The position numbers and the translations under genes are program-made. Of a stretch of DNA of 64,000 bases, positions 1-9,940 are shown piece by piece. Position 1 is the stretch's first letter. Each line of letters begins with the position of its first letter. This DNA comes from an uncultured Caldimonas sp. (GTDB taxonomy: Bacteria; Pseudomonadota; Gammaproteobacteria; Burkholderiales; Burkholderiaceae), in assembly GCF_946480305.1 (NCBI RefSeq), contig NZ_CAMLJQ010000003.1, forward strand, positions 197,819 to 261,818, given 5' to 3'. Under the pieces are notes generated by a model, which searched no databases, was not told the origin of the DNA, and worked only from the letters and a program-made list of their open reading frames with translations.

Positions 1-2
1 GC

Positions 3-3000
3 CGACGTGCCGTGGAGACTGCGGAAGAAGCGCGGCGGAGGGCCGAAGACGCCAAGCGTGCGGCTGATGCCGCCGAAGCCCAGGCGCAAAAGTCCAGGCT
101 CGACGCTGACCGGCAGGAGGCGACACGCCTGCGCACCGCGGCCGATGCGCAAGAGGTCCAGGCACGCAGGCATGAGGCCACCGCGGACCTGAAGGGCAAG
201 GAGCAGCTGCTCGCCGACAGTCGCCTCGACGATGTGTGCCAGGGCCGCAAGGCGGCCGATGCGTCGGATGCCACGCGGTCTGCCCAGGTGCAGGTGGACG
301 CGGCGCGCAAGAGTGTCGCGATGCTCGACGCTCCCACCTCCCACCCGCCAAGCGACCCGCTGAAGGGCGCAGGCGCACGCACCCGGCAACTGCTGGCCCG
401 TGCGCAAGACGCAGCGAAGCCCGTCTTCGAGGCCCAGGACCAGGGCCGCGCGCCGACGGCCGAGCAGCAGCGCACGTACCAGCAGTCGCTCAACGACTGG
501 TTGGCCGCGGCCGAGCACGAGATGCGGCTCGCAGGCGTCGAGGCGGACGCTCGCGGCGGGGACCCGGCAGGGGCAATGCAGCAACGCGCAGACGGCATCG
601 TGCAGGACGTGGCCGACGGCGGCGTGTTCGATCCCGCGTCGCTCGGCCGCCACGTGCAGGACGGGGTCAAGGAACTGAAGGCCGAAAACCCCCGGATCCG
701 GCAATTGCAGATCGAGCGCCACGACGTGCTGCAGGAGGGGCAGCGGCAGTTGGACGACGCGCGCGGCGCGTGGCAGACAGCCGATGCGGCGGCGGACCGG
801 GCCGAAACCTATGCCGATGGCTACACCGGCGCGCGGACCGACTCCCAGGCCACGGCACGGGACGCAGCGCGCGCCGAAGCGACACGCTTGCGCGACGCGG
901 CCGACGCCACCAGGAGGCGGCTCGACAGCTTGGTGCGGCTGTACGGCAACGGTGAGCGCGCCGGCATGGTGGTGGCCGACTATGACGCGCGGCTGGCCGA
1001 CCTGGAGCTCGAGCAGGCCCAGGCCGCGTACCAGCGTGCGCTGGGCGGCCGGGACCAGGGCGCGATCGACGCGGCCTACGACAAGCTGGGGGTGGCGCTC
1101 GACGGTCAGCGCCTCGCACGTGCCATTGCCGGCGATGAACGCGCGCAGCTCGACCTGGCCGATGCAGACACCGAACTCGCGCAGGCGCGGGCGGCGTGGG
1201 AGGCCGAGAAGGCGAACCAGCCGCAGGCGCGCACGGTCGAGCACCGCGGACGCGGTGGCAGGAACACCAGCACCATCGAGCCCGACGGCTACGACCGGAC
1301 CTTCTGGCTCGACTACGGACGCGACAAGGACCGCGTCCGGCAGATCGATGGCACTTACTACCTCATCACCCGTACCGGCCGCGGACATGAATCGCGCCAG
1401 GAACTGAACCCCGTGACCGCGCGGTTGTGGGCCGCGCACGAGCGGCAGGCACAGGCCACGACGCAGGCCGGCACGGCCGCGGAGGCGCGCGCCACGGCGA
1501 TGGACGACGTCGTGGGAGATGACGCTGCCGGCCCGAAACTCGACGCGACGCTGCTCGACCCCGAGCGCCAGCAGCAGATAGGCAGGGAACTCGACGCTGC
1601 CAACCGCGCGCTCGCCGATGCGCGAGGCCGACTTGGCGACGCCCGCCCGCCTGGCTTCATCGGCCCGGTGACCGGCATGGCCCCGGCGCAATACGGCGCG
1701 CTCGTGGAGCGGCAGCGCGCAGCGCAGGCGAATGCCGACGCGTTGCAGGCCATGAAGGACTTGCGCCAGGCAGAGATCGACCGGGCCAACGGAAAGCCGG
1801 TGGACGACGCCCGCATCACCGGGTTGCGCGACAAGGCGCGCACCGCGGCCTTCGATGCGCGCGAAGCACAGCCCGAACTGAGCGCCGAGCAGGAGCGCGA
1901 GATGCGCGACACGCTGTTGCCGCAAGCTCGCGAGCGCTTGCGCGACCAGGACGCGACCATCGCCCGCCTGCGAGCCGAGGGCAAGGACACGACCCGCGCC
2001 GCGAACGAGCGCGACCGGATCGCACTCGAGGTGCTCGACTACGAAACGCAGCTCGACCTCATCGAGGCCGAGCGTTCGGCCTTGGCAGCACCCGAGCGCT
2101 ACGAGCAGGCGACCCGTGCCCTGCCCGGGCAAGGGCCGTTCGTGAAGCCGCAGCTGTCGATGTTCAGCGAGAAGCGCTACGGCTCGAATCACGGGGACGC
2201 CGTCACCGCCGACATCTATGCGGACAACTACGACCCGACCTGGAGCATCAGGCCGGGCGACGACGGGCAGGTCAGCGCCGAAGGGCTGCCGCGCGGGCTG
2301 AAACCCGAAGACGTGGAGGTGGAGTTCGTCTGCGACACCTGGTACGTGACGTTCAAGAAGGACTCGGAGGTGCTCGGCCGACGGACGGACCTGACCACCA
2401 ACTACGTCGTGCAGGAGGGGCGCTACCGGATGCACCCCACCACGGCGCAACTCTGGCGCGCAACGAACGAGGACAAGAACGTCGGCGCCACCCCGCTGGT
2501 GCAGGCGCGCGAGGCGCGGGAGAAGCTGGAGCAGCGCCTGCAGCGTGCCGCGGACGATGCCGGCCCGCCTGATGGCGCTCAACCGGTGATGGGCCCTGGC
2601 GGCCGTCCCGTACCGGCCTTGCACTTCGGCGATGACCTGGGCACGCGCCGCCAGGCCGTGCAAGGGGATCTCGACCGCTTCAACGTGGTGCTGGCGACGG
2701 CCGAGCGCGACAAGCAGGCGGGGCTGGGCGACCCTGAAGCCTTGCAGCTCGCGCTCGACGAAGCGCAGGTCGACGTGCAGATCGCCAGGGCCGAGCTGTC
2801 CGCGATCGACGCGGCGATCGCGTGGCAGCAGGCCAACCGATTGCGGCAGGACGCAGAGGCGGCGGAACGCGAAGGCCGGGGCAGTGCTGCGACACAGCGG
2901 GAGCGGGCCGACGAACTGCGCGACGCGGCCGAGGCCGCCCGCAGCCGCTGGACCGAACTGCGCAGCGGCAAGCTGGCCGACATGGCGCAGCGCAAGCTCG

Positions 3001-6000
3001 ATCGCGCCGAGCAAGCGCACGCCGCCTGGCAGCAGACGCACCCGGGGCAACCCGAGACCGCCAGCGAGACCTGGACCGCGTTGCAGGCGGCTCGCGACGA
3101 GGTGGACGCGGCGCGTCGGATGCAAACAGCCGGCGCACTCGAAGGCTCGCGGCTGCGCGAGCAGGCGTTCATTTCGCGGCACCTGAAGCCGGGCGAGCAC
3201 GACGACCCGCGCGCGCTGTACCGCCTGTTCATGCAGGACCCGCGCACGATGGCGCAGTCCATCATCAACGCGCACTACGTGGAGCACGGCGGGCGACCGT
3301 TGGAGGCCACGAGCCGGACGCACCTGTTCAACGAGGTGGCCTTCGCGCTGGGCGATGCACCCACGCGATCGCTCGATCCGAACACGCCCGAGGTGAACCA
3401 GCGGCTGCGCCTGTCCACCGACCTGTTCGCGGGCCTGCACCCGGAAAAGCGCAAGCTGCGCGACGCGGTGGTCGACCGCCTGACCGAACTCGGCGGCGAG
3501 CACGCGCGGGTGACGGTGCTGCCCGTCGTCTACGGGCTGGACGACGCGCAGGGCGGCATCGTGAAGACGGCGCTGTTCAAGGTCGAGCGCAGCGATGGCA
3601 GCACGATGTACGTCGACGACCAGGGCGACAAGTACACGAGCCTGGACGACTTCCGAGGCAACAACGCGCTGCCGGTCGATGGGGTGCAGCTCGTGATGCC
3701 GGAGGACGGCAGCTTCTCGCTCGACGAGCAGGGCAACGTGAAGCTGTTCGCCGGCGATGCGCGCACCGAAAGCGGCTGGGAGAGCTTCCGTCGCGAGTAC
3801 AAGGTCGACCTGATCGTGCAGGGCGCGGGCCTCGTGGCTGGAGCCGTGCTGCTGATCGGCTCGGGCGGCACGCTGGCGCCGGTGGCGGCTGGCCTCGTCT
3901 ACGGCACGCTGGCGCTCACGACCGGCTATGGCGTCGTCACCTCCATGCAGAACCTTCATCGCAGCGCGTCGCATGGGCGCTCGATCAACCCGATCACCGA
4001 CGCGCAGGCGCGCATGGACTACATCAGCCTCGCCGGCAGCCTGCCCGGCGCGCGCTCGCTGGTGGCGATGGGCCGGGCCAGCACATTGGCGCGCCAAGCG
4101 GCCACGGCCACGCACCTGGGCCGCACGAGCCGGGCCGCCGAGCTGACGGCGCGTGCGGAGGCAGCCCAGGCCACGGCAGTGCGCTGGGGTGTGCCGGCCG
4201 CGGTGACCGGCGTGGCGGGCATGGAAGAAGCGGCCCGCTACGCCGCGGCGAACTGGGAACACATGACACCGGAGGAGCGGCGCGACACGCAGCTGCACCT
4301 CGTGCTGGGCGGCGTGCAGTTCATCGGCAACCCGGCCACGGCGAAGCTCGGCGCCCGCGCAGCGCGCCCGGTGATCGATGCGGTGAAGCCGGTTCTGAGC
4401 CATGCGAAGCAATGGGTCACCACCGCGCCCGACAACCTGCTTGCTGCGATGCCGTTGCAGTACGTCGCGCCGGTGGGGCGCCTCGCCAGCGACGCCTTGC
4501 GGCCCTTTCGCAGCACGGCGGGTGTGGCCCGCAACGGCTGGGAACGAGTGGCCGACTGGAGGACACGACAGCGCGGTACCGCCACGCCAGAGAGCCCGCA
4601 GCCGGAGGGCCCGAGCCTCAGGCGGCGGGTGTGGGACCGCGTCACCCGGCTGGACGAGCTCAAGCTCGTCACTGCGCTCGACCGCGGCCGCGTTGGCAAC
4701 GTGACGCTGGTGGCGCGGCAAATGGCGGCCCGACGGCACTTCGCGGATATCGAGCGCGCGGGCTTCTTGCGCCGCGCCGAAGGCCTGAATGATCGACTCG
4801 GCGGCGGCTCGCGCCTGGGCGACCGCGGCGAAATGCAACTGCATTTGCGCCGCGCCCGGGAGCTGCGTGATGCCCTTGTGGAGGCGCTGCGCGCCGCAGA
4901 CGCGGCACAGGCCACCGCTGCGTTCACCCGCCTGCAGGATCTCGAGCGCATGGCCAGTCCGCTGGGTCGTGGCTGGCGCTCGCGCTTCCAGCGCCTGGCG
5001 CGCGCAGAAGCTCGAACGTTGGAGACGCAGGCCAAGAGCCACAAGCATGTCGCGCAGTCGTTGAAGGACTCCGCGCAAGAAGTGCACCATCTGCGCGGCC
5101 AGGTGCTCGATGGCGCCGAGCGATTGAAGGCCGACCTCGCCGCACATGCCGACGCGGCGAGCGCTCCGTTGCGCACCCGCGCAGAGCACCTGGTTCGGCG
5201 CCTGGAGAGGCGGGCCGAGGACATCGACGAAGGCATCACGCTGACGCAGACACTGCTGGGTGCCACACGCGACAACCAGCGACTGGTGCTCGAGACGCCG
5301 GACGCCAACGGCAAGACGACCCGCCAGAAGCTGGAGGCCGAGATCCATGTGGTGGCCCCCGGCGACTGGAACCCCGCGCTGAACCCGGATCCGTCGGTCT
5401 TCACGCGCAGGGGCGGCGGGCGCCATGCCGGGCAGCCGCCCGCGCACCGGGAGGAAGGACTGACCTTCCGCACGCTGCTGCGATCCGAACCCAGCGGCTA
5501 TCGCACCGGCGCGAGCAACCGTTTTCACACCGGCGCGGCCTACCGCTATTCGTTGCGGGCCGAGACAGCGGCCGCCAAGGCGCGTGATGCATCCAATGCC
5601 GAGGCCAGGCAGGAGGCATGGACGGTGTTTGCCGACAAGGCCCAGGCACAGCGCGGTGCCGCGGGGCTGGACGACAGCGTGCGCGCGATGCTGGGCAGCA
5701 ACGAGTACCAGGGCGGCGCGCTGGGCAGTGTGAGGCGCTTCGCACCGCTGGCGCAAGACGCGGACACGCGTGCCGCGTACGTGTCGCTGCGTCGCGAGGC
5801 GCGCAAGGCAAGCGCGCGTGCGACGCGCATGGCCGTTGCCGATGCGCTGAGGGCGTGGCGGGGGGCCTGGAAGCAGGCGGCGCTCGCGCAGCGCGACGTG
5901 GCATGGCACGAGTCGCGTCTCCAGGCCTACCGCACCGGGCACCGCATCGAAGCTGACGCACCGCTGTCCCGCACCGGGGACCCGCAACACTGGCGCCTGA

Positions 6001-7412
6001 CGCGTGACCTGACGCTGGCACGCGAGGCGAGCCGGCATGCGTTGAAGAGCGCGCAAGCAACGCACGACACGGTGTTTGGTCGCGGGGGCGCGCTGGACCA
6101 GTTGCGCAGTGCGCACCCTGCGGCCTACGCGCGCCTGGCGCAGCGCGCGGCGCGGCACGCGGACACGCAACTCCGGCGCGTGCCCACCCGGCAACCGGCC
6201 CTGCGGGCACTGGTCGACGATGCACGCTCGGTGGCAGCACGCGCGAGCACCGAGCTGGCAGACGCCCGGCAGGAGAGCCGCCTGCACGCGATCGGCGATG
6301 CCGGCCTGTCGATGCACAAACTGTGGCGCGACGCGAAGCGCCTGCCCAAGGTCGCAGCGTTGGCCTATGGTGGCTATACGCTGGCCACCGGCGAGTTCGA
6401 CGTCAACCACGACCCGCAGGAGCTGCGCAAGTACAACCTGCCCATCACGGGCTCGCGCTACGAGGACTACAGCTACCAGGTCACCTTCAAGTCCCGCGAC
6501 GGCCTCCTCACGGTCTCCGCATGGCTGAACACGTTGGGCATCAAGTCGCTGTTCTGGAGCGTGCCGCAGCGTGGTCTTGGCGCGGGGCTGGCTGCCACGA
6601 CGCCTTACGCCTACCGCCGCAACGGCACCACGACCGTGGAGACGCGTGACGGTGTCAACCTGTTGGAGGGTGGGCTGGGCTACCGTTTCGGCAGTCCTAC
6701 GCTCAACAGGATGGGCATGTTCAGCCTGCGGATCGGGCACTTGTCGCTCAACCCGGTGCGGGCCGACGTGGGAGAGCGGCGGGTGAAGGGGCTTCATGGC
6801 CAGTTGAGCTGGTCCTACCCGGTGACCCTCGTGATGGAGGACTTCTACAACATCGGGCCCGTGCGTACTTTCAGCTATCACAACCGGGACCGCGTGCCGC
6901 TTTTCACCTATCGGCGCAACGTGGGCGCGGGTGAGCGGCTGCAAGCCAGCGGTTTCGACGGTGCGGTATCCAGGGTGAACGCGTTCCAGGCATTCACCAT
7001 CAATCGCGAGTTCCGCTGGCCTGCATGGCGGTCGGCTGCGCTGCCACCGGACGGCAGTGGTCTGCTGACAGCGGTGCCGACGACGGCGACAGGCGCGCCG
7101 GCGGCCGAGCAGGCGGCGCCGGCCGTGTTGCGTGCGTTCGAGCTGCCACGCATCGACGCGTCGACCGTGCGGCCCGCTCAAGCGGCCGTGCACGAGGTAC
7201 GGCCCGGCGACTCCTTGTCACGCATCGCGCGCCTGCATGCCGGCGAGTTGCTGGACGGCGACCGTCCACGCGACGAAGGCGACGCGCTGCGTGCGCTCGT
7301 CGGCTTCAACCCGGATCACGGCTTCGAACTGCAACTGATGGATGGTGTGGTGACCGACCGCCAGGGCGACCCGGACCGCCTGTTGCCCGGCTGGCTGCTG
7401 CGCCTGGGATGA
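3..7412 (+). CDS. Giant coiled-coil protein with C-terminal LysM-like module (5' end cut by window)
   Basis: The frame is open from the left edge, so the N-terminus is missing; the GTG at 12 is only the first start-like codon. At least 2,466 residues are present. Roughly the first 1,100 are Ala/Arg/Glu/Gln-rich and look coiled-coil. Two copies of a ~75-residue module interrupt them (nt ~1255-1460 and ~2200-2480), each ending in a T-A-x-L-W pattern. A more globular part (nt ~3200-3780) is followed by a Gly/Ala-rich hydrophobic stretch (nt ~3804-3960) that could insert in a membrane, more coiled coil, a Gly/Tyr-rich beta-like region (nt ~6400-7020) and a C-terminal LysM-like module starting VRPGDSLSRIARLHAGE. 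The other giant (13534-19878) shares the layout and an FMxDPxxxxQ segment. From memory it resembles giant LysM/DUF4781-type proteins of Xanthomonadaceae and Burkholderiales; I could not check this. A toxin or effector role is inference. Its stop lies 3 bases from the convergent ligD stop. Confidence 0.8.
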   Translation, partial: RRAVETAEEARRRAEDAKRAADAAEAQAQKSRLDADRQEATRLRTAADAQEVQARRHEATADLKGKEQLLADSRLDDVCQGRKAADASDATRSAQVQVDAARKSVAMLDAPTSHPPSDPLKGAGARTRQLLARAQDAAKPVFEAQDQGRAPTAEQQRTYQQSLNDWLAAAEHEMRLAGVEADARGGDPAGAMQQRADGIVQDVADGGVFDPASLGRHVQDGVKELKAENPRIRQLQIERHDVLQEGQRQLDDARGAWQTADAAADRAETYADGYTGARTDSQATARDAARAEATRLRDAADATRRRLDSLVRLYGNGERAGMVVADYDARLADLELEQAQAAYQRALGGRDQGAIDAAYDKLGVALDGQRLARAIAGDERAQLDLADADTELAQARAAWEAEKANQPQARTVEHRGRGGRNTSTIEPDGYDRTFWLDYGRDKDRVRQIDGTYYLITRTGRGHESRQELNPVTARLWAAHERQAQATTQAGTAAEARATAMDDVVGDDAAGPKLDATLLDPERQQQIGRELDAANRALADARGRLGDARPPGFIGPVTGMAPAQYGALVERQRAAQANADALQAMKDLRQAEIDRANGKPVDDARITGLRDKARTAAFDAREAQPELSAEQEREMRDTLLPQARERLRDQDATIARLRAEGKDTTRAANERDRIALEVLDYETQLDLIEAERSALAAPERYEQATRALPGQGPFVKPQLSMFSEKRYGSNHGDAVTADIYADNYDPTWSIRPGDDGQVSAEGLPRGLKPEDVEVEFVCDTWYVTFKKDSEVLGRRTDLTTNYVVQEGRYRMHPTTAQLWRATNEDKNVGATPLVQAREAREKLEQRLQRAADDAGPPDGAQPVMGPGGRPVPALHFGDDLGTRRQAVQGDLDRFNVVLATAERDKQAGLGDPEALQLALDEAQVDVQIARAELSAIDAAIAWQQANRLRQDAEAAEREGRGSAATQRERADELRDAAEAARSRWTELRSGKLADMAQRKLDRAEQAHAAWQQTHPGQPETASETWTALQAARDEVDAARRMQTAGALEGSRLREQAFISRHLKPGEHDDPRALYRLFMQDPRTMAQSIINAHYVEHGGRPLEATSRTHLFNEVAFALGDAPTRSLDPNTPEVNQRLRLSTDLFAGLHPEKRKLRDAVVDRLTELGGEHARVTVLPVVYGLDDAQGGIVKTALFKVERSDGSTMYVDDQGDKYTSLDDFRGNNALPVDGVQLVMPEDGSFSLDEQGNVKLFAGDARTESGWESFRREYKVDLIVQGAGLVAGAVLLIGSGGTLAPVAAGLVYGTLALTTGYGVVTSMQNLHRSASHGRSINPITDAQARMDYISLAGSLPGARSLVAMGRASTLARQAATATHLGRTSRAAELTARAEAAQATAVRWGVPAAVTGVAGMEEAARYAAANWEHMTPEERRDTQLHLVLGGVQFIGNPATAKLGARAARPVIDAVKPVLSHAKQWVTTAPDNLLAAMPLQYVAPVGRLASDALRPFRSTAGVARNGWERVADWRTRQRGTATPESPQPEGPSLRRRVWDRVTRLDELKLVTALDRGRVGNVTLVARQMAARRHFADIERAGFLRRAEGLNDRLGGGSRLGDRGEMQLHLRRARELRDALVEALRAADAAQATAAFTRLQDLERMASPLGRGWRSRFQRLARAEARTLETQAKSHKHVAQSLKDSAQEVHHLRGQVLDGAERLKADLAAHADAASAPLRTRAEHLVRRLERRAEDIDEGITLTQTLLGATRDNQRLVLETPDANGKTTRQKLEAEIHVVAPGDWNPALNPDPSVFTRRGGGRHAGQPPAHREEGLTFRTLLRSEPSGYRTGASNRFHTGAAYRYSLRAETAAAKARDASNAEARQEAWTVFADKAQAQRGAAGLDDSVRAMLGSNEYQGGALGSVRRFAPLAQDADTRAAYVSLRREARKASARATRMAVADALRAWRGAWKQAALAQRDVAWHESRLQAYRTGHRIEADAPLSRTGDPQHWRLTRDLTLAREASRHALKSAQATHDTVFGRGGALDQLRSAHPAAYARLAQRAARHADTQLRRVPTRQPALRALVDDARSVAARASTELADARQESRLHAIGDAGLSMHKLWRDAKRLPKVAALAYGGYTLATGEFDVNHDPQELRKYNLPITGSRYEDYSYQVTFKSRDGLLTVSAWLNTLGIKSLFWSVPQRGLGAGLAATTPYAYRRNGTTTVETRDGVNLLEGGLGYRFGSPTLNRMGMFSLRIGHLSLNPVRADVGERRVKGLHGQLSWSYPVTLVMEDFYNIGPVRTFSYHNRDRVPLFTYRRNVGAGERLQASGFDGAVSRVNAFQAFTINREFRWPAWRSAALPPDGSGLLTAVPTTATGAPAAEQAAPAVLRAFELPRIDASTVRPAQAAVHEVRPGDSLSRIARLHAGELLDGDRPRDEGDALRALVGFNPDHGFELQLMDGVVTDRQGDPDRLLPGWLLRLG

Positions 7413-7415
7413 AGC

Positions 7416-9926
7416 TCAAAGCTCGACGCCGAGCGCCTTCATCATCTTGACGGTCAGCGTCTTGCGGCTGGCTTCGTAGTCGGCCCATGCCGCTTGCGAA
7501 TCGGGTGCGCGCGCGACCGCGTTGTGGATGTTGAAGTGCGGGCCGCGCAGATCGCGGCGCACCGAGAGCTCGTCCCAATGCAGCGGCACCGACACCGGGG
7601 CGCCTTCGCGCGCACGCAACGAGTAGGCCGAAATGGCGGTCGCACCGCGGCCGTTGCGCAGGTAGTCGATGAAGATGCGCCCGCTGCGACGCGACTTCGA
7701 CAGCTGCGCCGTGAAACGCTGCGGCGCCACCGTGGCCAGCCGGGTCGCCGCCGCGCGGGCAAAGGCTTTCACTTCGTCCCACCCGCGCGTGGGCTTCAGC
7801 GGCACCACCACGTGCAGGCCCTTGCCGCCGGTGGTCTTCACGAAGGTGGCAAGGCCCAGTTCCTCGAGCAGCACACGCGTCAGCTGTGCGGCCTCGACCA
7901 CCTGGGCCCAGGGCAGGTCGGTGTCGGGATCGAGATCCATCGTGATGCGGTCCACCTTCTCGGGCTTCGGCGCGCGCGCGCCCCAGGTGTGCAGTTCCAC
8001 GTTGCCGTACTGCGCCAGCGCGACGATGCCTTCGGGCCGCGTCACCATGACCTGCTGGTCGACGCCGTCGCTGGCGGGCACTTCGACGGCCTCCACGCCA
8101 CGCGGCAGCGCCGTCTCGATGTGCTTCTGGAAGAAGCATTCGCCGCTCGTGCCCTGCGGGCAGCGCAACAGGCTCAACGGGCGCTTGTGCAAGTGGGGCA
8201 GCAGATGCTCGGCGATGTCTTCGTGATAGCGCACCACCTCCAGCTTGGTGACGCGCGGCACGCTGAAGACGATGCGGTCCGGGCTGCTGACGCGCAGGCC
8301 CATCACGGTGTCGGCACCCGGTCGGGGCGTGCGCCGGGCGGTGCGGGAGGTGGGGGCGGGGGTTTGCATCTCGGGTGTCTCCTTGAGCGCGCGTGCTCGT
8401 TCGCGCACCACGTCGCGTGCGGGCTTGTCTTCGCGCAGGCCGACGAACGAGGCCTGCCGCAGCAGCCCGTCGCGACTCCAGGTCGCGAAGCGCACCTGTG
8501 CCACGTGTCGGGGCTGCACCCAGTGCACCCTGGGCGCACCGGGCAATGCCGACTTGCGGCGGAAAGGGCAGGCGGCGGTCTCGTCCGGCTGCAGTCGCTC
8601 GAGCATGGATTGGAGTCCTGCGGCATCGAAGCCACTGCCTACGCGGCCGGCATAGTCGAGCTGCCCGTCCTCGCCCCACACGCCGACCAGCAGCGCGCCC
8701 AGGTGCCCCCGGCTGCCGCGCGGCTCGGTGTAGCCGCCGATCACCACCTCCTGCTCGGCGCGGCACTTCAGCTTGATCCAGTGCGGCGAGCGCCCGGCGC
8801 GGTAGGGCGTATCAAGCCGCTTGCCGATCAGGCCCTCGAGGCCGAGCTGGCAGGCGGCATCGAGCACGGCCTGCCCGACGTAGCGCGCATCGAGCGGCTT
8901 GCTGCGGCTCAGCCCGGCATCGGCCGGCAGCGCCTCGAAGATGTCGTCGAGCAGGGCCAGGCGGTCCGACAGCGGCGCGTCGCGCAGATCCTGCCCCTGC
9001 CACCACGGTATGTCGAACACCACGTACTCGACCTCGGCCGCACCGTTGTCCAGCGTGGCCTGCAAGGCGTGGAAATCTGTGTGGCCTTGTTCGTCCATCA
9101 CGACGATCTCGCCATCGAGCCAGCCGGGGCCGAGCTTCAGGCGCGAGAGCTGCTGGGCCAGCCGCGGCAGCCGCTCGGTCCACTCCAGACCGTTGCGGCT
9201 GAACAGGCGGGCGCGACGACCGTCGAAGCGCGTGAGCATGCGGTAGCCGTCGTACTTGATCTCGTAGACCCACTGGTCGCCGGCGGGCGGCCGGTCGACG
9301 AGCGTGGCGAGCTGCGGCTCGATCAAGTCGGGCAAGGGCTCGGTGCCGGCCTTCCTGCGGCCGCGCCTGGCGGGGGCCGGGGTCGATGGGGGCGGCGGAT
9401 CGTGCAGCACCGCATCGCCATCGCCGGCCTTCGCATGCCGGTCGCGGCGCTTCTTCAACATCCACTGCGTGCGTTCCTTGCCGGTGCGAAACAACACCCA
9501 CGAGCCATGCAACCGTGAGCCGCGCAGCTCGAAGTGCAGCTTGCCGCGGCGCAGCGCTTCGTCGACGTCGTCTTCCTCGGGCAGCCATTCGCCGCGGTCC
9601 CACACCGCCACGTCGCCGGCGCCGTAGTGGCCCTTGGGGATCGTGCCTTCGAAGTTCGCGTAGTCGAGCGGGTGGTCTTCGACCTCCACCGCGAGTCGCT
9701 GGATGTCGGGGTCGAGGCTCGGCCCCTTGGGCACGGCCCAGCTCTTGAGCGTGCCGCCCCATTCGAGACGGAAGTCATAGTGCAGCCGCCGTGCGTCGTG
9801 ACGCTGGATCACGAACTGCAACGGTTCGTCCTGTCGCTTGCGCCGCTGGCCTGCCCCGGCCGGCTCGGGCGATTGCCGGAAGTCTCGCTTCGCGTTGTAT
9901 GCCGACAGCGGATCGTCGCGTCGCAT
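7416..9926 (-). CDS. ligD: ATP-dependent DNA ligase D (phosphoesterase-ligase-polymerase)
   Basis: This multifunctional end-joining enzyme trims, fills and seals double-strand breaks together with Ku. At 836 residues it has the usual full length and the Pseudomonas-type domain order. The N-terminal 3'-phosphoesterase (residues ~35-160) has FVIQRHDARRLHYDFRL with the expected metal-binding His43, His49 and Asp51. The ATP-dependent ligase (~200-510) has motif I EIKYDGYR with nucleophile Lys224, and later the motif IGKRLDTPYRAGRSPHWIKLK region. The C-terminal primase-like polymerase (~550-836) contains MDLDPDTD, the acidic catalytic pair, and TTGGKGLHVVVPL. The start MRRDDPLSAYNAKRDF is typical of the family. 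It lies 14 bases downstream of the Ku stop on the same strand, so Ku and LigD are almost surely co-transcribed. Nothing in it looks broken. Confidence 0.97.
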   Translation of the reverse strand: MRRDDPLSAYNAKRDFRQSPEPAGAGQRRKRQDEPLQFVIQRHDARRLHYDFRLEWGGTLKSWAVPKGPSLDPDIQRLAVEVEDHPLDYANFEGTIPKGHYGAGDVAVWDRGEWLPEEDDVDEALRRGKLHFELRGSRLHGSWVLFRTGKERTQWMLKKRRDRHAKAGDGDAVLHDPPPPSTPAPARRGRRKAGTEPLPDLIEPQLATLVDRPPAGDQWVYEIKYDGYRMLTRFDGRRARLFSRNGLEWTERLPRLAQQLSRLKLGPGWLDGEIVVMDEQGHTDFHALQATLDNGAAEVEYVVFDIPWWQGQDLRDAPLSDRLALLDDIFEALPADAGLSRSKPLDARYVGQAVLDAACQLGLEGLIGKRLDTPYRAGRSPHWIKLKCRAEQEVVIGGYTEPRGSRGHLGALLVGVWGEDGQLDYAGRVGSGFDAAGLQSMLERLQPDETAACPFRRKSALPGAPRVHWVQPRHVAQVRFATWSRDGLLRQASFVGLREDKPARDVVRERARALKETPEMQTPAPTSRTARRTPRPGADTVMGLRVSSPDRIVFSVPRVTKLEVVRYHEDIAEHLLPHLHKRPLSLLRCPQGTSGECFFQKHIETALPRGVEAVEVPASDGVDQQVMVTRPEGIVALAQYGNVELHTWGARAPKPEKVDRITMDLDPDTDLPWAQVVEAAQLTRVLLEELGLATFVKTTGGKGLHVVVPLKPTRGWDEVKAFARAAATRLATVAPQRFTAQLSKSRRSGRIFIDYLRNGRGATAISAYSLRAREGAPVSVPLHWDELSVRRDLRGPHFNIHNAVARAPDSQAAWADYEASRKTLTVKMMKALGVEL

Positions 9927-9940
9927 GGCAGCGGCCTTGC

